A DNA stretch of 64,000 nt, from NCBI RefSeq assembly GCF_040807025.1, contig NC_090943.1, positions 140,764,764 through 140,828,763 of the forward strand, read 5' to 3'. Below, one piece after another: positions 49,285 through 61,279 of the stretch. Origin of the DNA: Struthio camelus (lineage: Eukaryota > Chordata > Aves > Struthioniformes > Struthionidae). The position numbers were made by a program, and so were the translations under genes. Each line of letters starts with the position of its first letter. Positions within the stretch are counted from its first letter, which is position 1. The notes under the pieces are model-generated. The model was not told the origin of the DNA, made no database searches, and was given only the letters and a program-made list of their open reading frames with translations.

Positions 49285-49325
49285 GAGTGGGTGGGTGGGT
49301 GCTTGCATGTGTGTGTCAGAGAGAG
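49285..49325 (+). repeat. GTGG/GT simple repeat
   Basis: Three GTGG units (GAGTGGGTGGGTGGGTG) are followed by a short TGTGTGTG and GAGAGAG stretch. This is a low-complexity repeat with four G-runs close together, hence weak G-quadruplex potential. Confidence 0.8.
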
Positions 49326-50784
49326 CAAGGGCTATCCCAGTTACCAAATTTATGGAAAAATTATAATTACCCTAAAAAAGGAAAGCCAAACACTTCCTGA
49401 GTAGGCAGGAAAAGAATAATTGCCAGTTTTACAGACCAGAAAATCCTCATTAATTGAATAAGAAAATTAAAAGTCCATTAAACAAAATGTGTATGATTAA
49501 GAGTCCTTTTTCTGACAATGAGCCAAGTTAGAGAAAAAACATCATTGTTACAGTTTGATAAAAACTATTGAAGATACAAAGAAACCAAGTCAGAAAAACA
49601 AAGTTCCAGACATATAAAGATGAGATAGCTCCAAAGACATCAAGATTGAGTAAGAGCTAACTTGGCCCCTGTCCTACAACTCATAAATCCAGCCAAAATT
49701 TGTTATTAGAGTTTTCAGAGTATATTATAGTTAGCACTAGCTGTGTCATGTTTAGCAGAGCCAGCTAAATGGCTCTCCCTTTTCCAATATGCCTTTTTGT
49801 AAAGCTACCACAGCCTTGGATCTGATGTTCCCTGCATCCAAACTTTGGAGTAGGGCTCCGCATAGCACTTTCCTTTGTTCTGTTCCTCCTGGTATTTGTG
49901 GGAGCTGCTAGAGTGTAGTACCGCTTCAATTGGACCTCCATTTCCTTCCTGTGAATACCACAAAATGAGTAGAACAGTGCAACACGAATTTGAGACGTAA
50001 CTGAGCTGAACTCCCGTGACACAAATGCAACATGGGGGCAAGCAGATTTCCCTCTAATTAACACAAAGTATATTATCCTGTTAATTGAGGAACTCACTGC
50101 TGATTTACATCACTGTGACATAATTAGCCCCCTCCCCCCACATTTACATATTTATATTTCTGAATTGTCTCTCCTTTTAATTGTCAGGAAGGAGTTTCTC
50201 TTCCTCACTGCTCAAAGGAAAGATAACAAGAACAGAAGCCTCACTTCTGCATGGAAGAGTGAGAACAGAAATGATTCCTGCTTTTCTTTACAAAGACCCT
50301 AGACAAAATCATGTAGGTGACTGCTGGAGATCCAGAAAAGGAAGGAAACCCTCATTATTCCTTAACACATTGGAAAGACCGTCTCCTACCCTGCAAGAAT
50401 AAAGGTCAGATAAAAGGGGAAAGCAAGTCTAGGTCCATTTGAAAGGTCCTATCCTGGGTGATTAGGGTTCAGAGACTTTTTTATTAACTACAACACAAAC
50501 ATTAGGAAACCTCCACCAACATTTGCATATGAAAATCATAGAAATACTCATTTCAATCATTTTTGCTGTTCTTCGTAAGACCAAGCTGTCCAGAATGGGA
50601 AATGTTAACACAGCAAGACATTCAAAACGTTACTGAAAAATGGAAGGAGAAGCAACAAGGGTTTACCAGAGATAAAGAAGTAGGTGGGAGTCCATGGACA
50701 AAGTATTCTGTGCAGAGGTACATGAAGCAGCTCTTTATTTCTCCCCATTCCCCTTTATTTGTTTAAATCATTTACCGTATACCT

Positions 50785-50855
50785 TTTGCAAGCTAAATTC
50801 TAATCTACTGAGGGCACAGAGTTGTATTTTGAGAACTCACAGCATAATGCCCAGT
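50785..50855 (+). repeat. possible 3' end of an old LINE or SINE
   Basis: CTACTGAGGGCACAGAGTTG, TATTTTGAGAACTCACAGCA and TAATGCCCAGTACAGTTGGG follow the order of a phrase found at the 3' end of old sauropsid retroposons (CTTTGGGGCAGGGACTG..TTTGTACAGCGCCTAGCACAATGGGG). The match covers only about 70 bases and is diverged, so the call is tentative. Confidence 0.4.
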
Positions 50856-52984
50856 ACAGTTGGGAACGATCTGTGAATTGGCCCCCTACCTTCTACCCAA
50901 GTAAAGAATACCTTCTCTGCACAAGAGGAGAGCCAAGAGCCCCCTGTGACACTAACGTTGTGCAATGTCCATCTGTAATTAAAGCTCTTTTACATATGAT
51001 CGCTGGTAGCCAGGACTCTGAAGCACAAGGGCACATAGGCTGCAGTATCAAGAAGCACAGTTTGGGATGAAGGCCACCTACCAGCACGCGCTCTCAAGCA
51101 GACACAAAATGCTGTGGCTTTCTGTTGCTTAGTTCAGTGTTTAATCTCCTGCAGTCATTTCCCAGACAGCATCAAGAAGCTTCTTTCTCTATACAGTACT
51201 ACATGCCTGGTAGGACCAATGGCCTACCAAATACCATGTATGTTAAAACTTTAAGTTCTCAGACTTAAATCCCTTCACTCAGCTCATCCCAACAAACGTC
51301 AGCTCATACAACACATCATCTAATGCCAAGAGATTTCCAGAGCTAGATCCAAAAAATTTTTTCCAGCCTCAGTCTGACACACAGTATCATACAGCATCAC
51401 TAGCCCAGACACTATAGCAGTAGCCTTGTTACACTGTACAGCACCAAAGCAAACTAGCCCTGTTTCCCTGCCTGCCCCCACCGAGCAGGTCAAATTGTCT
51501 TCGCTGTAGAGCTGTACTGAAGCTTTCAGTTCCCAAGCTAGCTCATCTAATGGTGGTTCAGGGATGTCTGCTTTGCACTACATTAGAGATATGCACTTTT
51601 ATACCTCCTCCTTTCTCCCAGCTGTGACTGCTCATAGACGCAAAGCTCCTTGGGCACAATGAAAATGCTAGATAAGAAGTCTAAGGATATGGCAAGGTCT
51701 GACAGCTGGCCCCCACCTATACATCTCAGTCCCACGTGGTAACAGTACAATCACGGGATGTCCTTGCTTCAGCAGGAAAATACAAAGTTCATTTCTCCAA
51801 TTTAGCTTCCTCACAGCAAAGATGAAGTGAATCGGCACACCCATATACAGCATTTAGGACATTTAACTGACACAGATAGAGGCAAAAGCCAAAGTGAGAT
51901 ATTCCAAAGGCAGCCCTTGTCCCGGCGCAGACAGGTAGTGTCCCAGGCACACCCCAGGGTAGGCTCTGTTAACTTATTTCCCTCAGCTCCTGCCAAGCTG
52001 TGAAAGACACTTCCTATCAGCACTCCAAAGGTTTAGAAACTGTTTGCATTTGACCTACCAGCCTTTAAAGAAGAGGCATTTCATATGGTAGAATGGATTT
52101 GGTGTGGATAGCTCTCCTGTTGTTCTGAAACAGGTAAACAAACACTTAACCACACAGGCTACAACTTCCAAAGAATCTGCGATTCCCAGTTCAGCCCCCG
52201 TAACAGCACACACAGTGAAAACTCTACTTCCTTTAACTTGGGAGTTCTTGTATCTTTAGCAGAAATCTAAGAAAAAAATATAGTCACTAATAAGATACTC
52301 TTTTCTAGGGCATCTGGTAACACAGCTATTCCTGTGGGGTCTCAGTAACGGCTGATTGCAAACCACCATTATTTCCACCTTTGAAAGAGGCAGTTCTGGA
52401 ACTACTGATGAGTAAACCCAAGAGCTCCCTGTTTTTTGTGTCCACCTATACAAAGCGAGTGTGGTTTGCTGCCTGTAGTTTCCAGGTCGCACTTGATCCT
52501 AGAGTCACACAATATGTAGGCGTAGTTAATATTGCCCAAGTGGTCTTAAATAATCATTTGTTTTTCAGTTGCCATTAATCCACAAAAGAAAAGAACAGGC
52601 AGCCTGAACTAGCACTTTCCCAGTTCATTCTCTCATGAACTGTTTTTTCTCAATGGAATTGTGCACAAGCAATAAAGATAGCTATGCCAGGAGAGCAGAG
52701 GGGAAAAAAGAAAGAGACTTTTTTACTCCTGAGGGCTTTTCTTCTCTCCTCATGGCTTTCTGCACGATATAGCTCCTTTTTTCATTGCCCAGCAGGGGCT
52801 CCCAGAGGCTAGAGGCAAATTCTCCCTTTGGTCTTAGAGCACTCATGATGGATTCTTGTTTTAGGGACAGTTTATTAGTCGTTTGCTCTTGAGTATTATA
52901 TCATCAGCACTACAACAAAGCTGTTCTCATTCTAAATTTCGTTTATTCTTTGGCACACATGAAATGTCTTGGGTTACACAGCCA

Positions 52985-53165
52985 ATATCCATCCCTTTAC
53001 ACACCAAAGTCAATGAAAACCTTTCCATTGGCTCCAGTGGCGCCAGATGAAATCCAAAGCTGCAAAGGCGCTGAAAAAATGATCTCTTTGGAGCTTAATT
53101 CTGTTTCCACTGGTAAAATTCCCAATGACTTTGATAGGAGTTGTTTCAAGACCACTGATTTAAAG
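52985..53165 (+). repeat. relic of CCCATTGAAGTCA-type repeat
   Basis: AAAGTCAATGAAAACCTTTCC, ATTGGCTCCAGTGGCGCCAG and, 90 bases on, AAAATTCCCAATGACTTTGA..TAGGAGTTGTTTCA correspond to sauropsid repeat phrases (AAGTCAATGGAAAACTCCCATTGACTTCAGTGG..CCAGG; AAAATTCCCATTGACTTCAATGGGAG). Arms in opposite orientation are still visible at both ends. A 105-codon open frame overlaps it and is a chance by-product. Confidence 0.55.
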
Positions 53166-53199
53166 GGCTTTTTGAGAAACCATGAAACTATTCAGTTAT

Positions 53200-56100
53200 C
53201 ACATTTGCTTCTGCTTGATAAGGAATGTTCCGAGACATTCAAGTCTGTTTATCTTGTACCTTGTTAATAGAAGTTATCACCTAAAAATGATTTGGCTACT
53301 GTTTATATTTTCACTACTTAAACTACAGTTCAGATGAGTTGCTATAGGAATAGCAAAAGATAACAATATTTAGAAGAGGCATCCAGTTAGAGACACCAGC
53401 TAGTTAAATTTTAAAACATCACAGGGTTTCAAAGTTCTTCACAAATAATGGAACATTCCTGATCAGAAATTGCACCAGTGAGGGCTTGCACCATCTGGGT
53501 TTATTACCATATACAGCCATTTTCAGCCCCATTTTTATCTAAGCTTCATAGTTTGGGAAAACATAACCTAGCCTCATCTTAGTGCTTAACTTCCGAAGGC
53601 TCATACAGCAAGCAGAAGATTCCTTTGATGCTTTTCCAGTTTTGAAATAACACTGATGGGCAGAAAAAGATCCATTATTCAAAAAGATTCTGTAGACATA
53701 TGCACTGATTAAATAATATCTTTATCCTTTTTTCTTTTTTCTGTAACTTTTTGCTTTATAAATTAAGACATACATTCTTGCACACAGAAAATCAATCTCC
53801 CATATACTTCGGGTCTGGGTAAGAGGTGCTTTCTCTTTACTTTGTTTTTTTGTTGTTGTGCCTCAAGGATTATTTTTCCCCTCCCAAAATAGGCTGTGTT
53901 ATCATATATTAACTTCAACAAGTCCAAGAAACTACAACCAGAAAACTCTCAATGTTCAAAGAGGGAAAAATGCACCTTTTATCTTATCTGTTCTATACAT
54001 ACTTTTAATTCTGAGTCTGACCTCATTGCTGGCAAACCTTTCACAGTTACCACAGAACTAACAAGTTCACTACAGTAATGAGCTTCAAAAAGCAAGTTGA
54101 CTCTCTATTTCCAGATGTCAGCATCTAGGAGTCTGAAAATTCTGAGCTTTACCTGATATTTCTCACAACACTGACTTTAACTTAACCGCTTCCCATTGCT
54201 TTGTTGTCTGCTAGCTTTGGAGACAGAGTATGAGAATTCCAATATAACCTAGGTTTACTTTGCAAAGAGTTTCAAAGTCAAATTTAGTTAAAACCAAAAT
54301 AATCGATTTCAAATTCTTCCAAGCTTGCTCGGTATGCCTGATAAAATTAACTAATCCTCCCTTCAGTTCTGTCCCCATCACCCTCTGGGACCAGAGGTTC
54401 ATGTCTTCCAATATATTACTTTACAGTACTTAAAAGAGAGGAAATGCAGGTTCCTGGTAAAACATAATTTTTCCCAAATACTTCAACAGCTATTTTAAGA
54501 AGTTTTATCTCTAGGTTTAAATCTCTAGGTTTGCCACTAGTATCAGAACAGGATCTAGCTATGCCAATCAATTAATTGGATAGACTGTCCATATTAATTA
54601 CCTTTCCAATTTGCAGTGAATGTCACGTATTGATGGTGGCTATTTGGGAATAATTGTTTCCACAGAAAAAAGATTTGCTATACTGTTGATTTTTCTTTTC
54701 AAGGATAATAGGATGAGATCATTAAGGGAAGTCTGTGTCCTGTTATGCACAACAGAACACTCCCATCTGCTTTCTTTGCTTTTGTACAGTATTCCTGTTC
54801 TTACACAGGTAACACATTCTGCAGGAGCCAACAGCCAAATATTTCTTGTGCATTTACATCCCAACAGATATTTAGCCAACATTTTCAAATGTGGGCAACC
54901 TGCCGATCAGACCACTAAACCAATTTTTAAACAGCTAATTAAGTGCTGTGATCATCAGAAGTGCCAGCAATCACAAGGTTACAGCACATGCTCTTTCCTT
55001 GGGCTGCAAGACAGCCCTGAACTCTCTTCTCACCAGCATTAAGGCAAAGCAGTAACACCAGCACAAAGGCCTGAAAAGGCAAAATTAACAGCAGCCTCCA
55101 GGGGTAATAGAGATGGCACTGCAACATTGGCAGGTGTTGAGATCTTCCTCTCCTACTCCACTATAAAAGTTCAGTTTCTGCCTCTGTCAATTTTTTTCTG
55201 AGTTATTCATGCTCCATCTTGGCTTTTGTTTATTTGTTTTGAGAAAGAACTAGGCAACAGCCTCATAATGACTTCAAATACTGCCATATACACCACAAGT
55301 AGGAAAGAGCTAGTTAGTTGGTTGGAAAGGGAGACACTCTGGAAGGAGGGGAGGGGAGAAGGGCAGCGGATATGAGGGAGCACCACTGCAGTATGGTGGC
55401 CACTGGGCCCCTTGAGGCCATTACAGAAGCTCTTCTGCTCTCTCTAAGCACCGTGACCTTCTCTGACTATTAAATAGGGTTGTTTTGTTTTCTTCAAGCT
55501 AGGATGATTCCTGCCACGTATTTGATATTAGAATTTCTCTCTGGTGGTTTGCAAATATTTGACCCCCTGGGGCTTCTGATGCTGGATCCACTAATGAGTC
55601 ACACAATGGCATTAATATCATTCATGGATGAAACCACATTTCCTTACCCTACAGGGTGAGAGCGAGATGTGAAGATTGTGGCTAACACTAGCAAGGGACT
55701 GGATGGGAAATAAAAATTGAAGTATTCAGGTCAAAAGACAGTGGGTGGCTAAATAAAAATCCGTGATTTCTGATCATTTTGGAGGTGGGGTGAACAATAG
55801 ATATTTCACCCTCGAATGCCTGGGGACCCAGCACTAAAAAAATAGACAATAAATGACCCCCCAAGTGAGCAAGTTAAAACCATTCTCTTTGAAAACAGTT
55901 CTTGAAAACGAGTTGGCAGAACAGTTAGATCTCCCCACAGCAATGTCATGAGATCACGTACAAGGAAAAAGCACAAGTATCAAAGCATGCTTTAGTAGAG
56001 CATGCCCTTAGTTCCTGTGCTCTCTTAAACTAGGCAGCCCAGATTACCGCCTAATGGCTAAGGCTGTGTAAGGAGCTGGGTAGATATTACTAGTTAAACA

Positions 56101-57280
56101 GTGGCTCAAAACCTTCTCTTCTTCAACTGGGAAACAGTTCTCTTAATTACTTAAAACAATCACAGCAGACTGAAAGCGGGAACTGGCATTTAATTGCTAA
56201 TGTACATGCAAATTTTGATGGAACACTTCACATACTCATTTCCAGGGAAGTGTCCACAGATAAATGCTATAAAGAAGGTAAGAAATAACACAGGAATTTA
56301 GGAAACAACTTGTAGGAGGACAAAGAGATTGAATAAAATTATTGAGGCTGGCATGCAGGAATATCTTTACCCAAAGCAAAAGAAAAGGTCTAAGCAAAAG
56401 AAAAGAAATCCCCTAAGAAGAAATACATTAGAACTGTCTGCTTCAGGGAGATGCTTAGAGCACCATTACCAGTGTGAGTAGCTCAGAAAAACATGCCAGA
56501 GAAATTTCCAGCAGTAAGGTCTGTTCCAAGCCTGGGACAGAGCTAGGTGACTCAGAGGGCCTTTCCAGCTCGGGGATGGAAGAAAAGGGGAAGATTTCCA
56601 GTTCCTCACAAGAAGAGAAACACTTGGATCTGATACCAGCCTAATAACTAAGGCACACTTTTTGTAATCTCAAAACGTCCAGACTGAGAAAATATACATT
56701 GTTCACTGGTTAACAAAATGCAATAACTGTCAAAAAAGTGACTTGCATCTTGATTTGTGCATATAATTTATATGCAGGAAAGTCTCACCTCCAGCTTCAG
56801 TTTTGTGGGTGCCAATCCTACCATTTAAGGATTTGATCTTGGAGGCAGCTACTTCTCTGAGCTAGACCACTGACGTAATTTCCCAGTGAAGTCCCCTTAC
56901 ACCCACAAATCAGGTGCTGAAATCCCTTTGTGGGATAGTAAAAATGCTGGCACAACTAACTGCCAATGTAAAATTATTCTTGAAAAAGAGAGGGACAGGT
57001 CAAAGTCCCTTAAAAGAAAAAACCCTTGGTGGCTACACAGAAAAAGATTATATTATGCTTAGCTAGTGTGTTGGCGTAGAGAACGAGACTGAGACAGTTT
57101 TCCTCAGTATGCCCTCCCCACAGACCCAGAGTCAGGTAGAATATATAGGCAACACTTCAACCTCAAATTCATAAGCAGATCAGGATATACGGGAGGAGAG
57201 ACAGATTTTTTTTTTAATAAAAGGCAGGATTAGGAAAAGAGGTAGGTGGGGAAGGTGTAAAGCAAGCAGGCAGTCCTCAT
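53200..57280. other. non-coding stretch, no gene seen
   Basis: AT-rich with a 13-base near-duplication (ATCTCTAGGTTTA/AATCTCTAGGTTT) at 54508-54533 and a GGGGAGGGG run near 55347. At 56130-56260 there is a repeat-free AT-motif cluster including CATTTAATTGCTAATG that may be regulatory. The 140-codon open frame near 54.6-55.0 kb is unrecognised and within chance. Confidence 0.4.
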
Positions 57281-57289
57281 TCAGCTTCC

Positions 57290-57795
57290 CTCTTACATTC
57301 ATTGCTCTGAAAAGCGGACAAGCCTTCCGAAGAAATAAGACACATGGCTGTGGGTAAAGGGGGGGAGGAATTAGAAACTGTAATTCAATCTAATATTTGA
57401 GGCTTGGCAAATGTACCTATGGGATTTCATGAAAACCCCCGAATCTTTTTCATTTCGGAGCAATTAACCAGATCCCAGCATCGCTGGCTCCAGTGAGCCG
57501 CTTAGCTCTCTGTTTTATTACCCATTTCCTTTCCCCCTCGCCAGCACTAGCTCCCATCCTCGCACTAAGGAAAAAAAAGAAAAAAGAAAAAAAAACCCAC
57601 ACTGTTACAATGCCACAAAGGGGCCACCACAAACAAGTGCCAGCCAGTGCATTTCAGAGCAAACACAGAACACACATAAATGCGGCTCACATTTGGATTA
57701 AAACGCTGTTGTGTCCAGGCATTTATGTGTGGCATAATTAAAAACATCCAGTCGTAATTTAATAGTTCCCACCAAGCACAGACATAAAGTCTAGC
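57290..57795. promoter_or_regulatory. candidate developmental enhancer with 13-bp palindrome
   Basis: A repeat-poor 500-base segment with AGAAACTGTAATTCAATC, GGAGCAATTAACC, TTTGGATTAAAACG, GGCATAATTAAAAAC and TCGTAATTTAATAG: at least six homeodomain-type cores. Thirteen bases at 57671-57683 (CACACATAAATGC) are exactly reverse-complementary to 57719-57731, giving two CDX/HOX-like TTTATG sites in inverted order 35 bases apart. The middle of the segment is broken by an A-rich run at 57569-57597. I infer a regulatory element; no gene is visible. Confidence 0.35.
57569..57597 (+). repeat. A-rich low-complexity tract
   Basis: Runs of six to nine A residues separated by single G residues. It is simple slippage-prone sequence and explains the lysine-rich open frame that crosses it. 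Confidence 0.85.
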
Positions 57796-58329
57796 AATTT
57801 TTTCCCTCTGCATATTTAACCCTTAGAGACAGAAGGAAGAGGAGGCGGGAGGCAGGGGGAAGGGAGCAGGAAGCTGGAGAGAGACAGAGTTCTGTTGAAC
57901 TCTTTTTTTTCCTTCCTTTGTGTTACTCTATTTTGTTTTTTTACCTTCTCTGATCTTTTGCTTCTACAAAGAGAAAGCAAATATGTTCTGGATGCTGTAT
58001 AAATAGGAATCACATTCAGAAAGCATTTTTTTAGTTCATTGTGGCTGGGTATGGGATCCTCAATTTGCAGAGGACAACATCTGTAGCTGGATGCTCTGAT
58101 TCACAATGCGTGAAGGTGCCAGATTTTTCAGGCTTAAAAATCAGCTACTAAAAAGACGGACTAACTTCACCACTATTACTCACCCTAAGTACAGTCTTTC
58201 CATTCAGAGTGGCCCTCCTAAATCAAAGGCACCAGTCACTGAATTAAGTACAGTGTTATGACAATAAGGATCAAACCAGCATTTGCCACACGAGCTAAAT
58301 ACCAGGGACACTATGCTGCTCGCATAAGC

Positions 58330-58445
58330 GTAAGTGTCACTTAGGATCAGACTTTTCAAGATACCAAGGGGCAGAGAGGCATCTAGTGGGCTATTCAGAG
58401 GTGCCTATAGAGCAGACATCAGAGCGAGGCACCTGAATAGGGTGG
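58330..58445 (+). repeat. possible relic of old short repeat
   Basis: GGATCAGACTTTTCAAGATA, CAGAGAGGCATCTAGTGGG, TTCAGAGGTGCCTATAGAGC and GCGAGGCACCTGAATAGGG recall sauropsid repeats built from TTTTCAAAAGTGCCTAAG and TTAGGCACCTAA arms. GAGGTGCCT and AGGCACCT are in inverted order, as expected of a fold-back unit. The match is loose. Confidence 0.4.
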
Positions 58446-58593
58446 ATGGTTCCATCTATATCACTGGAAACCTGACTCTCTTAAAGATTTAGACCTTCAT
58501 CTCTGCCCATGTCAATTCCTGACGGGCAGATCTGGGATGATAATAATTTCCTCCACCTCAAAGTTATGTTGTAAAGAGAAATGCATTAAGGAT

Positions 58594-58605
58594 GGGGGGG
58601 GGGGG
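58594..58605 (+). repeat. poly(G) tract of 12
   Basis: Twelve uninterrupted G residues. Length may be under- or over-called by sequencing. No gene feature is attached to it. Confidence 0.9.
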
Positions 58606-59233
58606 TGTTCAGATATGGCATCAAGGAAACTAATAAAGAGCAGAAAATCTGCACTTAGCCCTATATTTCTAAATGCTGCAGTTTTCATTCAGGCAAGAAT
58701 CCCATTACCTTGACTCGGTTGCATAGCAGGACTTCACTTGAGTAAGGAACACAGAATCTCACTCTTATTCTGGAAGAGCGAAAATTGAAAGAAATGCTTT
58801 GCATAAGTTCATAATCATGGTCAACTGTGTCCCAATTTTCTATCAGCTATATATGTAAAAATTAGTCTAGCACCTTAAATCTAGTACTCCCCAGAGACAG
58901 AAGAGTACCTAGGCATATAAAAAACTCCTGATTGTATTTATATCACTACGTGTTCATCTCTACAATCTAAAGATGTTTCTGTCCAACAGGAGGTATGTGC
59001 AAAAAAATAGTGAGGGGAAAGGAAAAGCACTTCCACAGCAGTAGTGTAAAACAAAGGAGAAGCCTCTTCTACATCTATCATTTCTAATTTTAAGATCAGT
59101 CAGTCCTCACGTCAGACTTTCTCCCCCACATCCAGGTCAGTCTTTACTGTGAAAACTTGCAGAAAGCGTATTTCAGTCTTGCCATCTTGAAAAATAAGAG
59201 AAAAAGTACAAAACCTTGAAGAGGTTCTTGACT

Positions 59234-59280
59234 ACTAAGAGAAATAAGAAAAAAGAAAGAAAAAAGAAATAAGAGAAAGC
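59234..59280 (+). repeat. purine-rich GAAA/AAGA tract
   Basis: About 45 bases of almost pure A and G (AAATAAGAAAAAAGAAAG and similar). Low-complexity polypurine tract. Confidence 0.8.
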
Positions 59281-59697
59281 ACTCAGTATTATGAAAGCCA
59301 GCAATGGCATGAACTTATTCCAGCTCAGTCAGAAATAAGACTTGGAAAGTCTTTGCACCTAATTGCAAAGCAGCAATTAAAAAGGCTGGTGATGCTCACA
59401 AAATGGCTTATAATCAAAATACAGAGAAAAGAATTGTGAAAGACAATTTTCTAAAATATTTCAAATAATGAGAGAAAATTATGACCAGCCCATAGATATT
59501 TCACTCTTACTATATGCCTGTCAATAAAAAAAATGGTATGTCAACTTCATTACGAACTACTTGCTCAGCTCTACTACCAGGTGAGAAGAGCTGTGGTTTG
59601 TGTCAGCTATTGTCAAAGTAGCCAGTTAACCACAGCTGTGGGGTAAAATAAAGGATTGCCTAGTGGTTTTTGCTATAGCCGTGGACCTGCAAAATGT

Positions 59698-59755
59698 AGA
59701 ATAATAGGAACATAGAGTAATTCAGGTTGGAAAGGATCGCAGGAGGTATGTTCAG
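59698..59755 (-). mobile_element. CR1 LINE, short 3'-terminal fragment
   Basis: AATAATAGGAACATAGAGTA and ATTCAGGTTGGAAAGGATCG, then CAGGAGGTATGTTCAGCTG, match the reverse complement of CR1 3' ends (AATCATAGAATCATAGAAT..CAGGTTGGAAAGGACCTC..GGAGGTCATCTAG). The GGTTGGAAAGGA word is the hallmark of archosaur and turtle CR1. Only about 55 bases remain recognisable, consistent with severe 5' truncation or decay. Orientation is minus. Confidence 0.65.
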
Positions 59756-59834
59756 CTGCTGTGAGATGAGACTCAGGCTTACATTGTGCTTCAGAGCACC
59801 AAACACCATGATAGCTCTGACCTCCCAGAAACCG

Positions 59835-59872
59835 TGTAGTTGCAGAGCAGTGCAGTGCAGTACAGCGCAATG
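59835..59872 (+). repeat. short imperfect GCAGT tandem repeat
   Basis: GCAGAGCAGTGCAGTGCAGT followed by ACAGCGCAATGCC: four to six imperfect copies of a 5-base GCAGT unit. A minor tandem array next to the CR1 fragment. Confidence 0.75.
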
Positions 59873-60751
59873 CCACACACAAGTTCTCACTCAGATCTGA
59901 TGGCAGCACAGCCCCTTAGCTGCAGCATATACCTGATAAATAAAGAGGGTCAGTTAGTGTGGTACTATGTGGCATAGTACAATATTGCAATTACATTGCT
60001 TCTGGCTTGAGTCTTAACTGTAGTCTCTGAAGTCCATGCCTACAGTGTAGATACACTCTTAACCTCTCTGCATTTCCCCTCCTCAACAACCAAGCTTTCT
60101 GGGCTGATGTGAGAAAAGACTGAATTTTAGATTCTGACATGCTCAAGTACTCCAAAGAGGAGACATATGTAGGTACCTAAGATAGATAGCTTTGTGGAAG
60201 GAGGTTAGGTAAATAACTTCCAAATGAAATCCCACGAACTGCTGCTCAGGACTACTGAAGTGTTGTTTTTGATTGCCACTTTATTACTGCCTTTATTGCC
60301 TCTCAAATAGATTGCAGAGACCATGGCATGCCAAGAGAGAAGAATGAGCCCCCCTGTCCTAGTAAAACCATGGGTTTCTTCCAACCAGAAATCCTAACCC
60401 TGATCTCTTTTTATATAAATAAAGTCAGAGCAGGTCTTGCACTGTAGCAATTTCTCACAATGTCATTTTAAAAGTGCTCTGCTGCAAACCGCTCTGTAAA
60501 TGAAAACAATCCGTCTTCCCAAGGAATCCTGCGGAGTGTGTAAGTTTTCAGGCAAGGCCAGAGTGGGTGATGCTGGAATGAAGATGGAACAGGGTGACAC
60601 AGTACACCAGCACTTCATGAGATCTGTTTTCTGCATACTGACTCTTACTAATGAGAAAAAAGCTCCACTGTGCCTTAAACTTCATGAAATTGCAGACAAG
60701 AACAACTAGCTGACAATGCCTGCCAACAGTATTTCTTTTCTCTTTCTTCAG

Positions 60752-60887
60752 CTCCATGCTAAACAGGGAACACTGGGCTTGCATAACACACGTACTGCGG
60801 ACTGCTGACACGGAGGCACCCACCAGCACACTAACAAAGATGCCAACCTGTGACTTTCGGTATTCTGCCATAACGATGAAGTCCTGA
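60752..60887 (+). CDS. candidate terminal coding exon, unidentified
   Basis: A first-rate acceptor-like tract (ATTTCTTTTCTCTTTCTTCAG) ends at 60751. Taking one leading base, the next frame is open for 44 codons (SMLNREHWACITHVLRTADT ... DFRYSAITMKS) and ends in TGA at 60885-60887. The segment is more GC-rich than its surroundings and contains several CpGs. An AATAAA at about 61215, some 330 bases on, could serve as polyadenylation signal, so the layout fits a terminal exon plus 3' UTR. The minus strand of the same segment also carries a long open frame, which weakens the case, and I recognise no protein family. An alternative is a non-coding RNA exon. Confidence 0.22.
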
Positions 60888-61279
60888 GCGTATAGCGTAG
60901 GACAATAATGATATACATTGCAAGATATTAGGATCATAGTTTCCCAGGTAAAAACATTGTAAGATGTGAAAGGCAAAAAGTAGGAAGAGTCATAGGACTT
61001 CTGTGCTTTACTGAGTCACAACTGGTATTCTGAGACTCTAAGCAGCGCTAGCAAAAAAATGTTTTATCATGTTTCCAATAATATGGGCAAACTGGAAAGC
61101 TGCCATCCTTTCCCCATAGCTATTCTGCTTTACTTTCCACCCACTTTCACCATCCATTTAATGCAACAGATTGAACATATATAGAGAACTATAAAAGTGC
61201 CAGCAATGTCACAAATAAAAAAAAGCAATCATACCTGTTCTATACATCCTATGTAACTATAGCATTCAGTTATCATTGT

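Noticed and set aside
54620..55042. 140-codon plus-strand open frame
   Set aside because: No recognisable domain, no promoter or splice context, chance length.
60548..60976. 142-codon minus-strand open frame
   Set aside because: It overlaps the GC-richer patch treated as a plus-strand candidate exon. The peptide has a hydrophobic stretch but matches nothing I know, and its upstream and downstream parts are low-complexity or AT-rich.
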